Below, one piece after another: positions 6,861 through 13,513 of a DNA stretch of 15,738 nucleotides. The stretch's first letter is position 1; each line of letters starts with the position of its first letter. The position numbers and the translations under genes were made by a program. The notes below the pieces were generated by a model, which had not been told where the DNA came from, searched no databases, and worked only from the letters and a program-made list of their open reading frames with translations. Source of the DNA: CAYFJO01 sp964343305 (GTDB taxonomy: Bacteria > Planctomycetota > Planctomycetia > Pirellulales > Pirellulaceae); the NCBI GenBank assembly GCA_964343305.1, contig CAYFJO010000248.1, positions 1 through 15,738 on the forward strand, read 5' to 3'.

Positions 6861-9638
6861 ATGACCGCCACCAGCGAGCCCGTCGTTGCCAACGAATGTA
6901 TTCAAATTCGTGGAGCTCGCGTTCACAACTTGAAAAGCGTGGACATTGACATCCCGCGCGACCATTTCGTTGTCATCACTGGCCCCAGCGGATCGGGAAA
7001 AAGCAGCCTCGCGTTCGACACGATCTACGCCGAAGGACAACGCCAGTACATCGACAGCTTGTCCACTTACGCCCGCCAGTTTTTGCAACAAATGGAGCGG
7101 CCCGATGTCGATTTGATCGAGGGCTTGCAGCCGACGCTCTGCATCGATCAACGACCGGGCATCGCCAGTCCGCGCAGCACCGTCGCCACAGTCACTGAGA
7201 TTCACGACTACTTGCGGTTGTTGTTCGCGCGTCTGGGTGAAGCGTCCTGCTACGAATGTGGCACACCGATTCGCCAGCAATCGGTCGAACAAATTCAAGA
7301 TCGATTGATGCAGTTGGACGAGGGCACCAAAGTCATGATCATGGCTCCCATGGTGCGCGGCCGCCGGGGCGAACACAAAGAAGTTTTCGTGGAGATTCGC
7401 AAAGCGGGCTTTGTCCGGGCACGCGTCGATGGCGAGATCTACGACATCGACAGTATTCCCGAACTGTCGGCGCGAAAGAACCATCGCATCGAAGCCGTCG
7501 TCGACCGGGTCGTGATTCGTGAGAGTGTTGCGAATCGACTGGCCGAATCGCTGCAAATGGCGATTCAGCACGGCGACGGCCTGGCCATCGCTTGCACGCA
7601 AGTACGAGGCCGTTGGCAAGATGAATTGTTCAGCACACGTTACGCGTGCCCCAACTGCAACATCAGCTTCGAAGAAATCGAACCGAGGACGTTCAGCTTC
7701 AATAGTCCGTACGGCGCGTGCCCAAAGTGTGACGGCCTGGGATGCATCGAGCAGTTTGATCCTGACTTAATCTGTCCGAACCACGATCTGTCGATCGCCG
7801 GCGGCGCAATCCTGCCGTGGAAAAACAAACCACCAAGCGAGGCATTGGCCGCCGCGCTGAAGGCATGGAAGATCAGCGACGATATCCCGCTCGCCGAACT
7901 CCGCCCCGCAGCGTTTGAAAAACTGATGTACGGCAATGACAAGACGCTTGGCGTTCTAACGCTGCTGGAAAAGGAATTCGTCACGACGACCAAACAGTCG
8001 CGGCAGAAAGAACTAGCGGCGTTTCGAGGAGACGTGGTTTGTCAATCGTGCGGCGGCTCGCGGCTTCGAGCGGAGGCCACGAGTGTTCGGCTGGGCGACA
8101 AGGCAATTCACCAGGTCATGAGTCTGCCGATTTCGGAAACGGCGGAGTATTTCGATTCGCTCACGTTTTTGGGACCCGACGCTGATATCGCCGCACCCAT
8201 CATCGGTCGGATCAACAACCGCTTGGAATTCTTGAAAAAAGTTGGCGTGGGCTATCTGTCACTGGACCGTTCCGCGGATACGCTCAGTGGCGGGGAACTG
8301 CAGCGAGTTCGACTGGCGACCAGCATCGGTTCCGGTCTGGTTGGCGTCTGCTACGTTTTGGACGAGCCATCGATTGGACTGCACCAGCGAGACAACCAGC
8401 GATTGATCGACGCCATGCGCGAATTGCAATCGCTGGGCAACACCGTTTTGATCGTCGAGCACGATGAAGCCACCATGCGAGCCGCGGATCGTTTGATCGA
8501 CATGGGACCGCTCGCCGGCAGCGAAGGGGGACAGATTGTGGCCGAGGGATCGCCCGACGAAGTGATGACAGATCCCAATTCGCTCACTGGTCATTATCTG
8601 ACGGGTGAGCAGTGCATCGAAGTCCCGTCAAACAGACGAAAACTGACGAAGACCAGGTCGATCACGATCGAAGGCGTGACGACGAACAATTTGAAGGATG
8701 TCAGCGTTCGATTTCCGTTGAGTGCGTTCATCTGTGTTACCGGCGTCAGCGGATCGGGAAAAAGCTCGTTGATCAACGAAACCCTGACGAAAGCACTCAT
8801 CCGTCGACTCGGCGGAGTTGCAGCAAAGCCGGGACCTTTCAAAAGCCTGCGCGGCGTCAATCAAATTGACAAAGTGATTGAAATCGACCAATCGCCCATT
8901 GGCCGCTCGCCGCGCAGCAACGCCGCGACTTACACCGGCGTGTTCGACGAGATTCGCAAAGTGTTCGCCGGCACACGCGAGGCCAAACAACGCGGCTTTC
9001 GCGCCAATCGGTTCAGCTTTAATGTCAAAACCGGCCGCTGTACCGAATGCGAAGGACACGGCGTCCGGAAGATCGAGATGAATTTCCTGCCCGACTTGTT
9101 CGTCACCTGCGACGAGTGCAATGGCGCTCGATTCAATCGCCAGACGCTCGAAGTTCGTTATCGCGATCAATCCATCGCCGACGTCTTGAACATGTGCGTC
9201 GACGATGCAACAGAGTTTTTTGAGAATTTTTCGACGATCCACCGATTGCTCCAATCGCTGCAAGACGTGGGACTCGGATACTTGCCGCTTGGTCAATCCT
9301 CCACAACTTTGTCCGGCGGCGAGGCCCAACGAATCAAACTGGCCACGCAACTGGCGCGAGTCGACACCGGCAAAACGCTCTACCTGCTCGACGAACCAAC
9401 CACGGGCCTCCACTTCGACGACATTCGCCGGTTGCTTGCCGTGCTCAACCAACTCGTCGACCGCGGCAACACGGTGGTCGTGATCGAACACAACCTGGAC
9501 GTGATCAAATGTGCCGACTGGATTATCGACTTAGGCCCAGAAGGTGGACGAGGTGGCGGCGAGATTATTGCAACCGGAACGCCTGAAGAGATTGCCAGTG
9601 TCGAGGGCAGTCACACGGGACGATACTTGACCTTGTGA
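6861..9638 (+). CDS. uvrA: Excinuclease ABC subunit A
   Basis: UvrA, 925 residues, close to the usual 940. It is the damage-sensing dimeric ATPase of nucleotide excision repair, which loads UvrB at lesions in the cytoplasm. Both ABC modules are complete: Walker A GPSGSGKSS at 41-49 and GVSGSGKSS from 628; signature LSGGE at 475 and 817; Walker B regions YVLDEPSIGLH and YLLDEPTTGLH; and the closing VIEHNLDVIK. Zinc-binding pairs are CPNC with CPKC in the first half and CTEC with CDEC in the second. The UvrB-binding and insertion regions are present (FDTIYAEGQRQYIDSLSTYARQFL). ATG 6861 is preferred; GTG 6855 would add two residues, and neither has a clear Shine-Dalgarno site. No LexA-type operator is evident upstream. 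No uvrB or uvrC is nearby. Confidence 0.97.
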   Translation: MTATSEPVVANECIQIRGARVHNLKSVDIDIPRDHFVVITGPSGSGKSSLAFDTIYAEGQRQYIDSLSTYARQFLQQMERPDVDLIEGLQPTLCIDQRPGIASPRSTVATVTEIHDYLRLLFARLGEASCYECGTPIRQQSVEQIQDRLMQLDEGTKVMIMAPMVRGRRGEHKEVFVEIRKAGFVRARVDGEIYDIDSIPELSARKNHRIEAVVDRVVIRESVANRLAESLQMAIQHGDGLAIACTQVRGRWQDELFSTRYACPNCNISFEEIEPRTFSFNSPYGACPKCDGLGCIEQFDPDLICPNHDLSIAGGAILPWKNKPPSEALAAALKAWKISDDIPLAELRPAAFEKLMYGNDKTLGVLTLLEKEFVTTTKQSRQKELAAFRGDVVCQSCGGSRLRAEATSVRLGDKAIHQVMSLPISETAEYFDSLTFLGPDADIAAPIIGRINNRLEFLKKVGVGYLSLDRSADTLSGGELQRVRLATSIGSGLVGVCYVLDEPSIGLHQRDNQRLIDAMRELQSLGNTVLIVEHDEATMRAADRLIDMGPLAGSEGGQIVAEGSPDEVMTDPNSLTGHYLTGEQCIEVPSNRRKLTKTRSITIEGVTTNNLKDVSVRFPLSAFICVTGVSGSGKSSLINETLTKALIRRLGGVAAKPGPFKSLRGVNQIDKVIEIDQSPIGRSPRSNAATYTGVFDEIRKVFAGTREAKQRGFRANRFSFNVKTGRCTECEGHGVRKIEMNFLPDLFVTCDECNGARFNRQTLEVRYRDQSIADVLNMCVDDATEFFENFSTIHRLLQSLQDVGLGYLPLGQSSTTLSGGEAQRIKLATQLARVDTGKTLYLLDEPTTGLHFDDIRRLLAVLNQLVDRGNTVVVIEHNLDVIKCADWIIDLGPEGGRGGGEIIATGTPEEIASVEGSHTGRYLTL

Positions 9639-9664
9639 CCAACTGCGGGGACGGATGTTGTACA

Positions 9665-9711
9665 GTGTGTGAAATGCACGACTTCACCATCTCTTGGTGT
9701 GTTTCACACAC
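9665..9711. terminator. Nested inverted repeat between convergent uvrA and deacetylase genes
   Basis: Perfect 10-bp arms GTGTGTGAAA (9665-9674) and TTTCACACAC (9702-9711) enclose a second hairpin, CACCA/TGGTG with a five-base loop (9685-9699). The structure lies between the uvrA stop (9638) and the deacetylase stop (9724), where a bidirectional terminator is expected. There is no long T-run, so intrinsic termination is not assured. Confidence 0.5.
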
Positions 9712-9723
9712 CCTACTCAGCTT

Positions 9724-10653
9724 TCATTCTAGCAACTGCGTCAAATGTGCGGCGACGGATTCGGCGAGGATGTCAGGTTCATAGCCGCCTTCCAACACGC
9801 TCACGATGCGTCCGCCCGAGTATTGTTCGGCGATTTCGATCAGCGTGCGGGTCAAAGTCACGAAGTCTTCGACCTCGAGATCGAGCGAGCCAACCGGGTC
9901 CAAGCGGTGTGCGTCGAAGCCGGCGCTGATCAAGACGAGTTGCGGCTTGATCTTGGCGGCGAATTGCTCCAGGCTCATGGTAAACAGGGACTGATAGTCT
10001 TGGCGCGGCGTGCCGTACTCGATGGGGAGGTTGAATGTTGTGCCCGCTCCCGCGCCGCTGCCGGTTTCGTTGTGGTTGCCGGTGCCAGGATAAAAAGGAA
10101 ATCGATGGGCGGAAAAGAAGCCGACTTGCGGATCCTCCCAAAACGTGTCCTGCGTTCCGTTGCCGTGATGAACGTCCCAGTCGACGATCAACACGCTGTC
10201 CAAATCGAGTTCGCGGACGGCGGTTCGCGCGGCGACGGCGATGCTGTTGAACAAACAAAACCCCATCGGACCATCGGGCAAAGCATGGTGGCCGGGTGGG
10301 CGAACGAGGCACAGCGCCCGCTTGTCTTCGTTGTCCATCACCCGCAGCGCGGCATCGCAAACCGCACCGGTCGCATGCGTGGCGGCATCGTGCGATTTGG
10401 GACTGACCAGCGTGTCTGCTTCGATTTGGCCGCCGCCTTTTTCAGCAAACTGCCGAACGTAGTCGGAGTATTCGGAAGAATGGACACAAGCCAATCGTTC
10501 AGCCGAAATCGGCGGGCACGCTTGTCGTTGGCAGCGCGAAGCCAAGCCCGTGCTATTGAGCAACTCCGTGATCCGCTGAAGCCGAACCGCCCGTTCGGGG
10601 TGACTTCCTGTGTCGTGCTCCAGGAAAACATCGTCGTAATAGAGGTGCGTCAT
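9724..10653 (-). CDS. Histone-deacetylase-family zinc amidohydrolase
   Basis: A 309-residue protein of the arginase/deacetylase superfamily, in the bacterial group that includes acetoin-utilisation AcuC, acetylpolyamine amidohydrolases and HDAC-like deacetylases. It should remove acetyl groups from acetyl-lysine or acetylated amines in the cytoplasm; there is no signal peptide. Residues from the chosen start: paired His in RPPGHHA (H122, H123), zinc ligands D160 and H162 in DWDVHHGNG and D247 in SAGFDAH, and the transition-state Tyr in LEGGY (Y291). An early HPER motif and the GFCLFNS block also fit. ATG 10653 is preferred, with a weak GGA upstream; TTG 10662 would add three residues. It faces away from the exported-protein gene at 10987 across a shared promoter region. 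No acetoin genes are adjacent, so AcuC is not claimed. Substrate unknown. Confidence 0.93.
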   Translation of the reverse strand: MTHLYYDDVFLEHDTGSHPERAVRLQRITELLNSTGLASRCQRQACPPISAERLACVHSSEYSDYVRQFAEKGGGQIEADTLVSPKSHDAATHATGAVCDAALRVMDNEDKRALCLVRPPGHHALPDGPMGFCLFNSIAVAARTAVRELDLDSVLIVDWDVHHGNGTQDTFWEDPQVGFFSAHRFPFYPGTGNHNETGSGAGAGTTFNLPIEYGTPRQDYQSLFTMSLEQFAAKIKPQLVLISAGFDAHRLDPVGSLDLEVEDFVTLTRTLIEIAEQYSGGRIVSVLEGGYEPDILAESVAAHLTQLLE

Positions 10654-10703
10654 AGGATCCAATCGAGGCGGTCGCCGGCCGGTCGCGGCGGAAAGGAGTG
10701 GTT

Positions 10704-10733
10704 AATCTATTCGTTTTTGACGCAACGTGTCAA
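10704..10733 (-). promoter_or_regulatory. Candidate promoter of the deacetylase gene
   Basis: On the minus strand, a perfect TTGACA (10733-10728) is followed after 18 bases by TAGATT (10709-10704), four of six matches. Transcription would start near 10698, giving a leader of about 44 bases. The -35 box is part of the dyad at 10716-10734. Confidence 0.45.
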
Positions 10734-10734
10734 A
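10716..10734. promoter_or_regulatory. 19-base dyad, candidate operator in divergent promoter region
   Basis: TTTGAC and GTCAAA are perfect inverted arms around a seven-base centre. The dyad overlaps the -35 box and spacer of the deacetylase promoter and lies 15 bases before the -35 box of the opposing promoter. A tandem repeat of AACGGT (10733-10738 and 10739-10744) abuts it. One arm reuses TTGAC, so part of the symmetry could follow from the promoter itself. Confidence 0.35.
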
Positions 10735-10749
10735 CGGTAACGGTTTATG

Positions 10750-10779
10750 TTGACAATCCTCGCGGCCAGTGGGTATGCT
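10750..10779 (+). promoter_or_regulatory. Candidate sigma-70-type promoter of the exported-protein gene
   Basis: A perfect TTGACA (10750-10755) and TATGCT (10774-10779) are 18 bases apart. Transcription would begin near 10786, leaving an unusually long leader of about 200 bases before ATG 10987. That leader contains a hairpin at 10881-10894 and a possible 13-codon frame at 10930-10971. Confidence 0.5.
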
Positions 10780-10880
10780 AGAGATTGTGTGGTTGGTGTC
10801 TACGCCGGTTCGCACAGAACAGGGGAATTTGAACGGTCAAGTTAATCTGGTCAGCTTTCGCTATCGACCGTTTGGACTTG

Positions 10881-10894
10881 GAACTGCAAAGTTC
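10881..10894 (+). other. Short hairpin with GCAA tetraloop in the leader
   Basis: GAACT and AGTTC pair perfectly around GCAA, a stable GNRA-type loop if transcribed. It lies about 95 bases after the predicted transcription start and 92 before the start codon. It is short enough to occur by chance. Confidence 0.3.
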
Positions 10895-10973
10895 TTCAAC
10901 GTGTCACCGCTGGGTGGTAAATTAATCTTATGAATGCATCGCGGCATTTGGTTTATCTCAGCAGCCGGTGATT

Positions 10974-10980
10974 GGAGAGG
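10974..10980 (+). promoter_or_regulatory. Strong Shine-Dalgarno site fixing the start at 10987
   Basis: GGAGAGG lies six bases before ATG 10987. It rules out the in-frame TTG at 10972, which would place the site inside the coding region. Confidence 0.75.
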
Positions 10981-10986
10981 CTCATC

Positions 10987-12591
10987 ATGTATTGTGAATC
11001 GCGTTTTATGTCGTTTCGATGGCACCAGGTTTTTTGTCAATCGTGTGTCGGTTTGTTGGTCATTGTCGTGCTCGGACTGGATGCGTCGGCAAAGATTGAT
11101 CCGGACGTGGATTACAAGTCGATTCCAATCTATGCAGGAATGGACACGCGCGAGCCGCCGGGTCTTGAGACGCTTAAGGACGACCCCAAAGCTTACAAAG
11201 AAGCGAAGACAGCACTCTCCAACAAAAAGAAGATGCGAAACGAAAACCGAAGTAAGGTGTTGGGCATTCTGTCCAATAACAGTGAAGTGGGCTTGACCGG
11301 ACAAGAGGCTCTTTTCGACGCGTGGTTCGAGAGCGTCGTCTTTGCAGAAATGACGCAAACCGATCGTGAATCCCTGCTGGCACTTCCCTCGTTGCGAGAA
11401 CGGTTCTTCCTGGATTATTTCGAACGGCCGGCGAAGGTCACGCCGACGGAAGTTCGCGATCGTTTGCTGAAACTGACTCGCGACCGGATGTGGGCGATTG
11501 CCGATGATAACTTTCATCCGGCCGTGCGCGTTAATGCGATGTTGATTATCGGACGGTTGAACTATCGCGAAGGTGTCAGCATTGGTGCAAACAAGTCGCC
11601 GCCGCTGCCATGGTCGGTGAAAGACAAAGCGTTGGGCGACCTGATGAATGCCGCCTACAAAGATCCCGATCAAATCGAAGAAGTACGAATTGCTGCCATG
11701 GTGGGGCTGCTGCGGCACGCGGAAATGGATGGCCAGCGTCCGGTGGATCGCCGGAATCTCAAGACGGAAGATCGCAATGAGATCATCACCGAAATGGTGA
11801 AGCTCTTGAAATCGGACCCGCCCGCAAACCGAACGCCGGAAGGTCATGCGTGGATGCAACGACGCGCGATGGATATCATCGGCGGCTTTCGCGATCGAGG
11901 ACCGGGAAACATTGGCCTGAATGAACTGGAACGGATCATGGCCGACGAGTCACGGCCGTCGTCCTATCGATGTACGGCAGCATCAGCCTACGGTCGTATT
12001 AACTATCCGTCACTGGCGGAAGCGGCACCGAGCGACCGCGTGAAGCGGTTGGCTAAACTGGCTTCGTCTGTTTGCAAAGCAGAACTGGACCGGCTTCAAG
12101 CGGAAGTGGACAAGCACGAAGCCAAGATTGCCGAGAAGTTTGGCAAGCTCGACGGTGGAGGAAGAGATCCGAGACTCGGCCCGGCCGCTCGGTTGCGCAC
12201 AACCGTGCCGTTGGATCCATTCAAAGTGACGTCGTCACGGCGATTGTTCAAATACTATTTGAGTAGCATCCACAAAAGTGTGGGGACGGATGAACGTAGC
12301 GGTTACCGAAGGTATAGCCAGGCCGAACCACACAAGACTTTCACGACGGATGTGCATAATGCACTAACCCGATTGGTCAATGCCACGGACAAACCCAAGG
12401 GCCAAGAGAGCCCGTTAACCGCGGAAGCATTGATGACGCAGGTCGGTGCGAATTTAAGCAGATTAGAAGAATTGATCGCGGACGCCGAACCAGCTCCAGC
12501 CGCCGCCGCACCTCCTGCCGCGCCGAAAGTCGGCGCACCGGGTGATCCGTCGGTTCCAGCGGCACCCGCCGTTCCACCGCCCGCGCCGTAA
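10987..12591 (+). CDS. Exported helical protein, possibly HEAT-like, Pro/Ala-rich tail; function unknown
   Basis: A 534-residue protein that I cannot assign to a named family. A signal peptide or anchor covers residues 1-35 (hydrophobic VGLLVIVVLGL, cleavage after ASA). The middle, from about residue 100 to 360, is built of short amphipathic helices such as HPAVRVNAMLIIGRL and EEVRIAAMVGLLRHAE, spaced like HEAT/armadillo repeats; this is an impression, not a profile match. A charged, probably coiled-coil segment at about 363-390 (ELDRLQAEVDKHEAKIAEKF) follows. The last 34 residues are almost only Pro, Ala, Gly and Val, a flexible tail. The start is set by a strong Shine-Dalgarno site. It has its own candidate promoter and long leader and is divergent from the deacetylase. 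It could be a scaffold or envelope protein. Confidence 0.85.
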   Translation: MYCESRFMSFRWHQVFCQSCVGLLVIVVLGLDASAKIDPDVDYKSIPIYAGMDTREPPGLETLKDDPKAYKEAKTALSNKKKMRNENRSKVLGILSNNSEVGLTGQEALFDAWFESVVFAEMTQTDRESLLALPSLRERFFLDYFERPAKVTPTEVRDRLLKLTRDRMWAIADDNFHPAVRVNAMLIIGRLNYREGVSIGANKSPPLPWSVKDKALGDLMNAAYKDPDQIEEVRIAAMVGLLRHAEMDGQRPVDRRNLKTEDRNEIITEMVKLLKSDPPANRTPEGHAWMQRRAMDIIGGFRDRGPGNIGLNELERIMADESRPSSYRCTAASAYGRINYPSLAEAAPSDRVKRLAKLASSVCKAELDRLQAEVDKHEAKIAEKFGKLDGGGRDPRLGPAARLRTTVPLDPFKVTSSRRLFKYYLSSIHKSVGTDERSGYRRYSQAEPHKTFTTDVHNALTRLVNATDKPKGQESPLTAEALMTQVGANLSRLEELIADAEPAPAAAAPPAAPKVGAPGDPSVPAAPAVPPPAP

Positions 12592-12599
12592 GTAACGAT

Positions 12600-12620
12600 C
12601 CCCCGAAGCGAGTTCGGGGG
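12600..12620. terminator. Hairpin 1 after the exported-protein gene
   Basis: CCCCCGAA and TTCGGGGG form a perfect 8-bp stem around a five-base loop, nine bases after the stop codon. It probably acts as a terminator or 3' mRNA stabiliser, although no T-run follows. It has the same size and arm ends as the hairpin at 12668-12688. Confidence 0.5.
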
Positions 12621-12667
12621 CCTTCCGAGATCATGAAAGCGGCTGTTTTCAGGGAAAATGTTAAGTA

Positions 12668-12688
12668 CCCCCGACATCAAGTCGGGGG
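12668..12688. repeat. Hairpin 2, same architecture as hairpin 1
   Basis: CCCCCGAC and GTCGGGGG form a perfect 8-bp stem around ATCAA. It shares the first seven and last seven bases with the hairpin at 12600-12620 but has a different loop, suggesting two members of one small palindromic repeat family. Confidence 0.5.
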
Positions 12689-12850
12689 CATAGATGTGGG
12701 TAACGACGAGGTTTCCGATCCGACCTCGAACTCCTGGTTGGGTCGGAGAACGATCCTACCTGTTACGGATACTTATTTATCGATCGCTCCTAAGTCACCT
12801 ATTGAAGGCCCGAAGTCTTGGCGCCTTTGACTCCATCGAGGCTTGCTGCC
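12689..12850. other. Non-coding stretch with further nested inverted repeats
   Basis: No convincing gene is seen here. GTAAC (12700-12704) and GTTAC (12762-12766) enclose 7-bp arms TCCGACC (12719-12725) and GGTCGGA (12741-12747). The region could fold if transcribed, but no known RNA family is recognised. Open frames crossing it show no homology I know and run through the palindromes. Confidence 0.3.
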
Positions 12851-13279
12851 CTACGGATACTTGCCAAGCTTCCAAACGACACGATCTCCCGCGCGGAGTA
12901 CGTACACGGCGAACCCCCGGTCAGCTAGTTTTCCGTTGACTCGATAGAGCCAGTTTAGCCCACCAGCACCTTCGCCCTTGGTGCCGTCGATCTCGGTCAA
13001 CAACGCAAATGCGCCCTTGCCGCGATACGTGAACTTGATGCCGGGCGATTTTCCTTTGACCGCGTTCATCGCGTCTAGCACGGTCATCTTTTGCTTCCAA
13101 GCAATCTGATCGAATTTCTTTGTCTTTCCCTTTTCGCCAAATTCGATGATCAATGTGACGGTCGTTTTCTTCTTTGGTGCAGCGGAGACGATTTGATGGT
13201 CCAGCAAGACGGACGAAGCAAACATTAGGCACGTAAGAATGAGCCAAAAGGCGAGTTGGCGAGGAGCACGAAGGTTCAT
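12851..13279 (-). CDS. Small exported DUF4430 domain protein
   Basis: A 142-residue protein with a signal peptide (about residues 1-33, hydrophobic LAFWLILTCLMFASSVLL, cleavage near VSA). A short basic stretch, APKKK, precedes a single DUF4430-like domain reaching the C-terminus. Recognisable elements are the MTVLDAMNAVK segment, the acidic/glycine-rich turn before GLNWLYRVNG, and the closing AGDRVVWKLGKYP. The fold is related to the C-terminal domain of cobalamin carriers such as transcobalamin, but most bacterial members have no known ligand and no vitamin B12 role is claimed. ATG 13279 is chosen because AAGGA lies nine bases upstream and the signal peptide begins there. The open frame continues upstream to 13417 without a translation signal. 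It is divergent from fadJ. The substrate or partner is unknown. Confidence 0.85.
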   Translation of the reverse strand: MNLRAPRQLAFWLILTCLMFASSVLLDHQIVSAAPKKKTTVTLIIEFGEKGKTKKFDQIAWKQKMTVLDAMNAVKGKSPGIKFTYRGKGAFALLTEIDGTKGEGAGGLNWLYRVNGKLADRGFAVYVLRAGDRVVWKLGKYP

Positions 13280-13288
13280 GATGAGATT

Positions 13289-13293
13289 TCCTT
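13289..13293 (-). promoter_or_regulatory. Shine-Dalgarno site fixing the DUF4430 gene start
   Basis: AAGGA on the minus strand lies nine bases before ATG 13279. It supports the 142-residue form over a 188-residue frame whose N-terminal extension would hide the signal peptide. Confidence 0.65.
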
Positions 13294-13446
13294 GGACTAT
13301 GCCGGGCATCCGGCTTGAGCTTGATTCCTGATCCCTGATTGTAATCATTTCTATTAGATGTGCGTTTCGCGGCCGCCGGTCGTAGCCTGGCGCTGTGTGG
13401 TCGGGCAAACACCTCATCGGGGTTTTCCGAGAGCCGCAATCCGGTT

Positions 13447-13465
13447 AGCATTCTGGGTGAATGCT
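13447..13465. promoter_or_regulatory. 19-base dyad upstream of fadJ, candidate operator
   Basis: AGCATTC and GAATGCT are perfect 7-bp inverted arms around TGGGT, about 50 bases before the fadJ start codon. A weak -35-like TTAGCA (13445-13450) and -10-like TATTTG (13469-13474) would place the dyad in the promoter spacer. It could instead be an RNA hairpin in the leader. Confidence 0.4.
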
Positions 13466-13501
13466 TGCTATTTGCATCATTTTAACTCGGATGCTCCCAT
13501 C

Positions 13502-13506
13502 AAGGA
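13502..13506 (+). promoter_or_regulatory. Shine-Dalgarno site fixing the fadJ start
   Basis: AAGGA lies seven bases before ATG 13514. This excludes a 51-codon in-frame upstream extension from 13358. Confidence 0.75.
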
Positions 13507-13513
13507 ATCGATC

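Noticed and set aside
8628..9491. 287-codon open frame on the minus strand inside uvrA
   Set aside because: It lies wholly within conserved UvrA motifs and is a composition shadow.
9745..10740. 331-codon open frame on the plus strand opposite the deacetylase
   Set aside because: The minus-strand gene has complete catalytic motifs; the opposite frame shows no domain, and such frames are common in DNA of this composition.
10881..10894. GAAC...GTTC pattern as a Gram-positive-type LexA site
   Set aside because: The spacing is six bases, not four, and the gene downstream has no known damage role; it is better read as a small hairpin.
10861..11859. 332-codon open frame on the minus strand opposite the exported helical protein
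   Set aside because: It lacks motifs and a ribosome-binding site and would run through the leader of the plus-strand gene, which has a signal peptide and strong Shine-Dalgarno site.
12633..12830. 65-codon open frame after the exported-protein gene
   Set aside because: It runs through the second palindrome, has no Shine-Dalgarno site and resembles no known protein.
12763..12863. Direct repeat TACGGATACTT at about 12764 and 12853
   Set aside because: The second copy is the end of the DUF4430 coding region; with only two short copies and no flanking symmetry, chance is likely.
13321..13342. Tandem TGATTCC/TGATCCC/TGATTGT heptamers upstream of the DUF4430 gene
   Set aside because: Three imperfect short units with no further structure; too weak to call a repeat array or operator.
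13280..13417. N-terminal extension of the DUF4430 protein
   Set aside because: It would bury the signal peptide 46 residues inside the protein, while ATG 13279 has a ribosome-binding site.
13358..13513. In-frame 51-codon extension upstream of fadJ
   Set aside because: ATG 13514 has a well-placed AAGGA, gives the usual family length and starts the hydratase domain; the extension carries the dyad and shows no domain.
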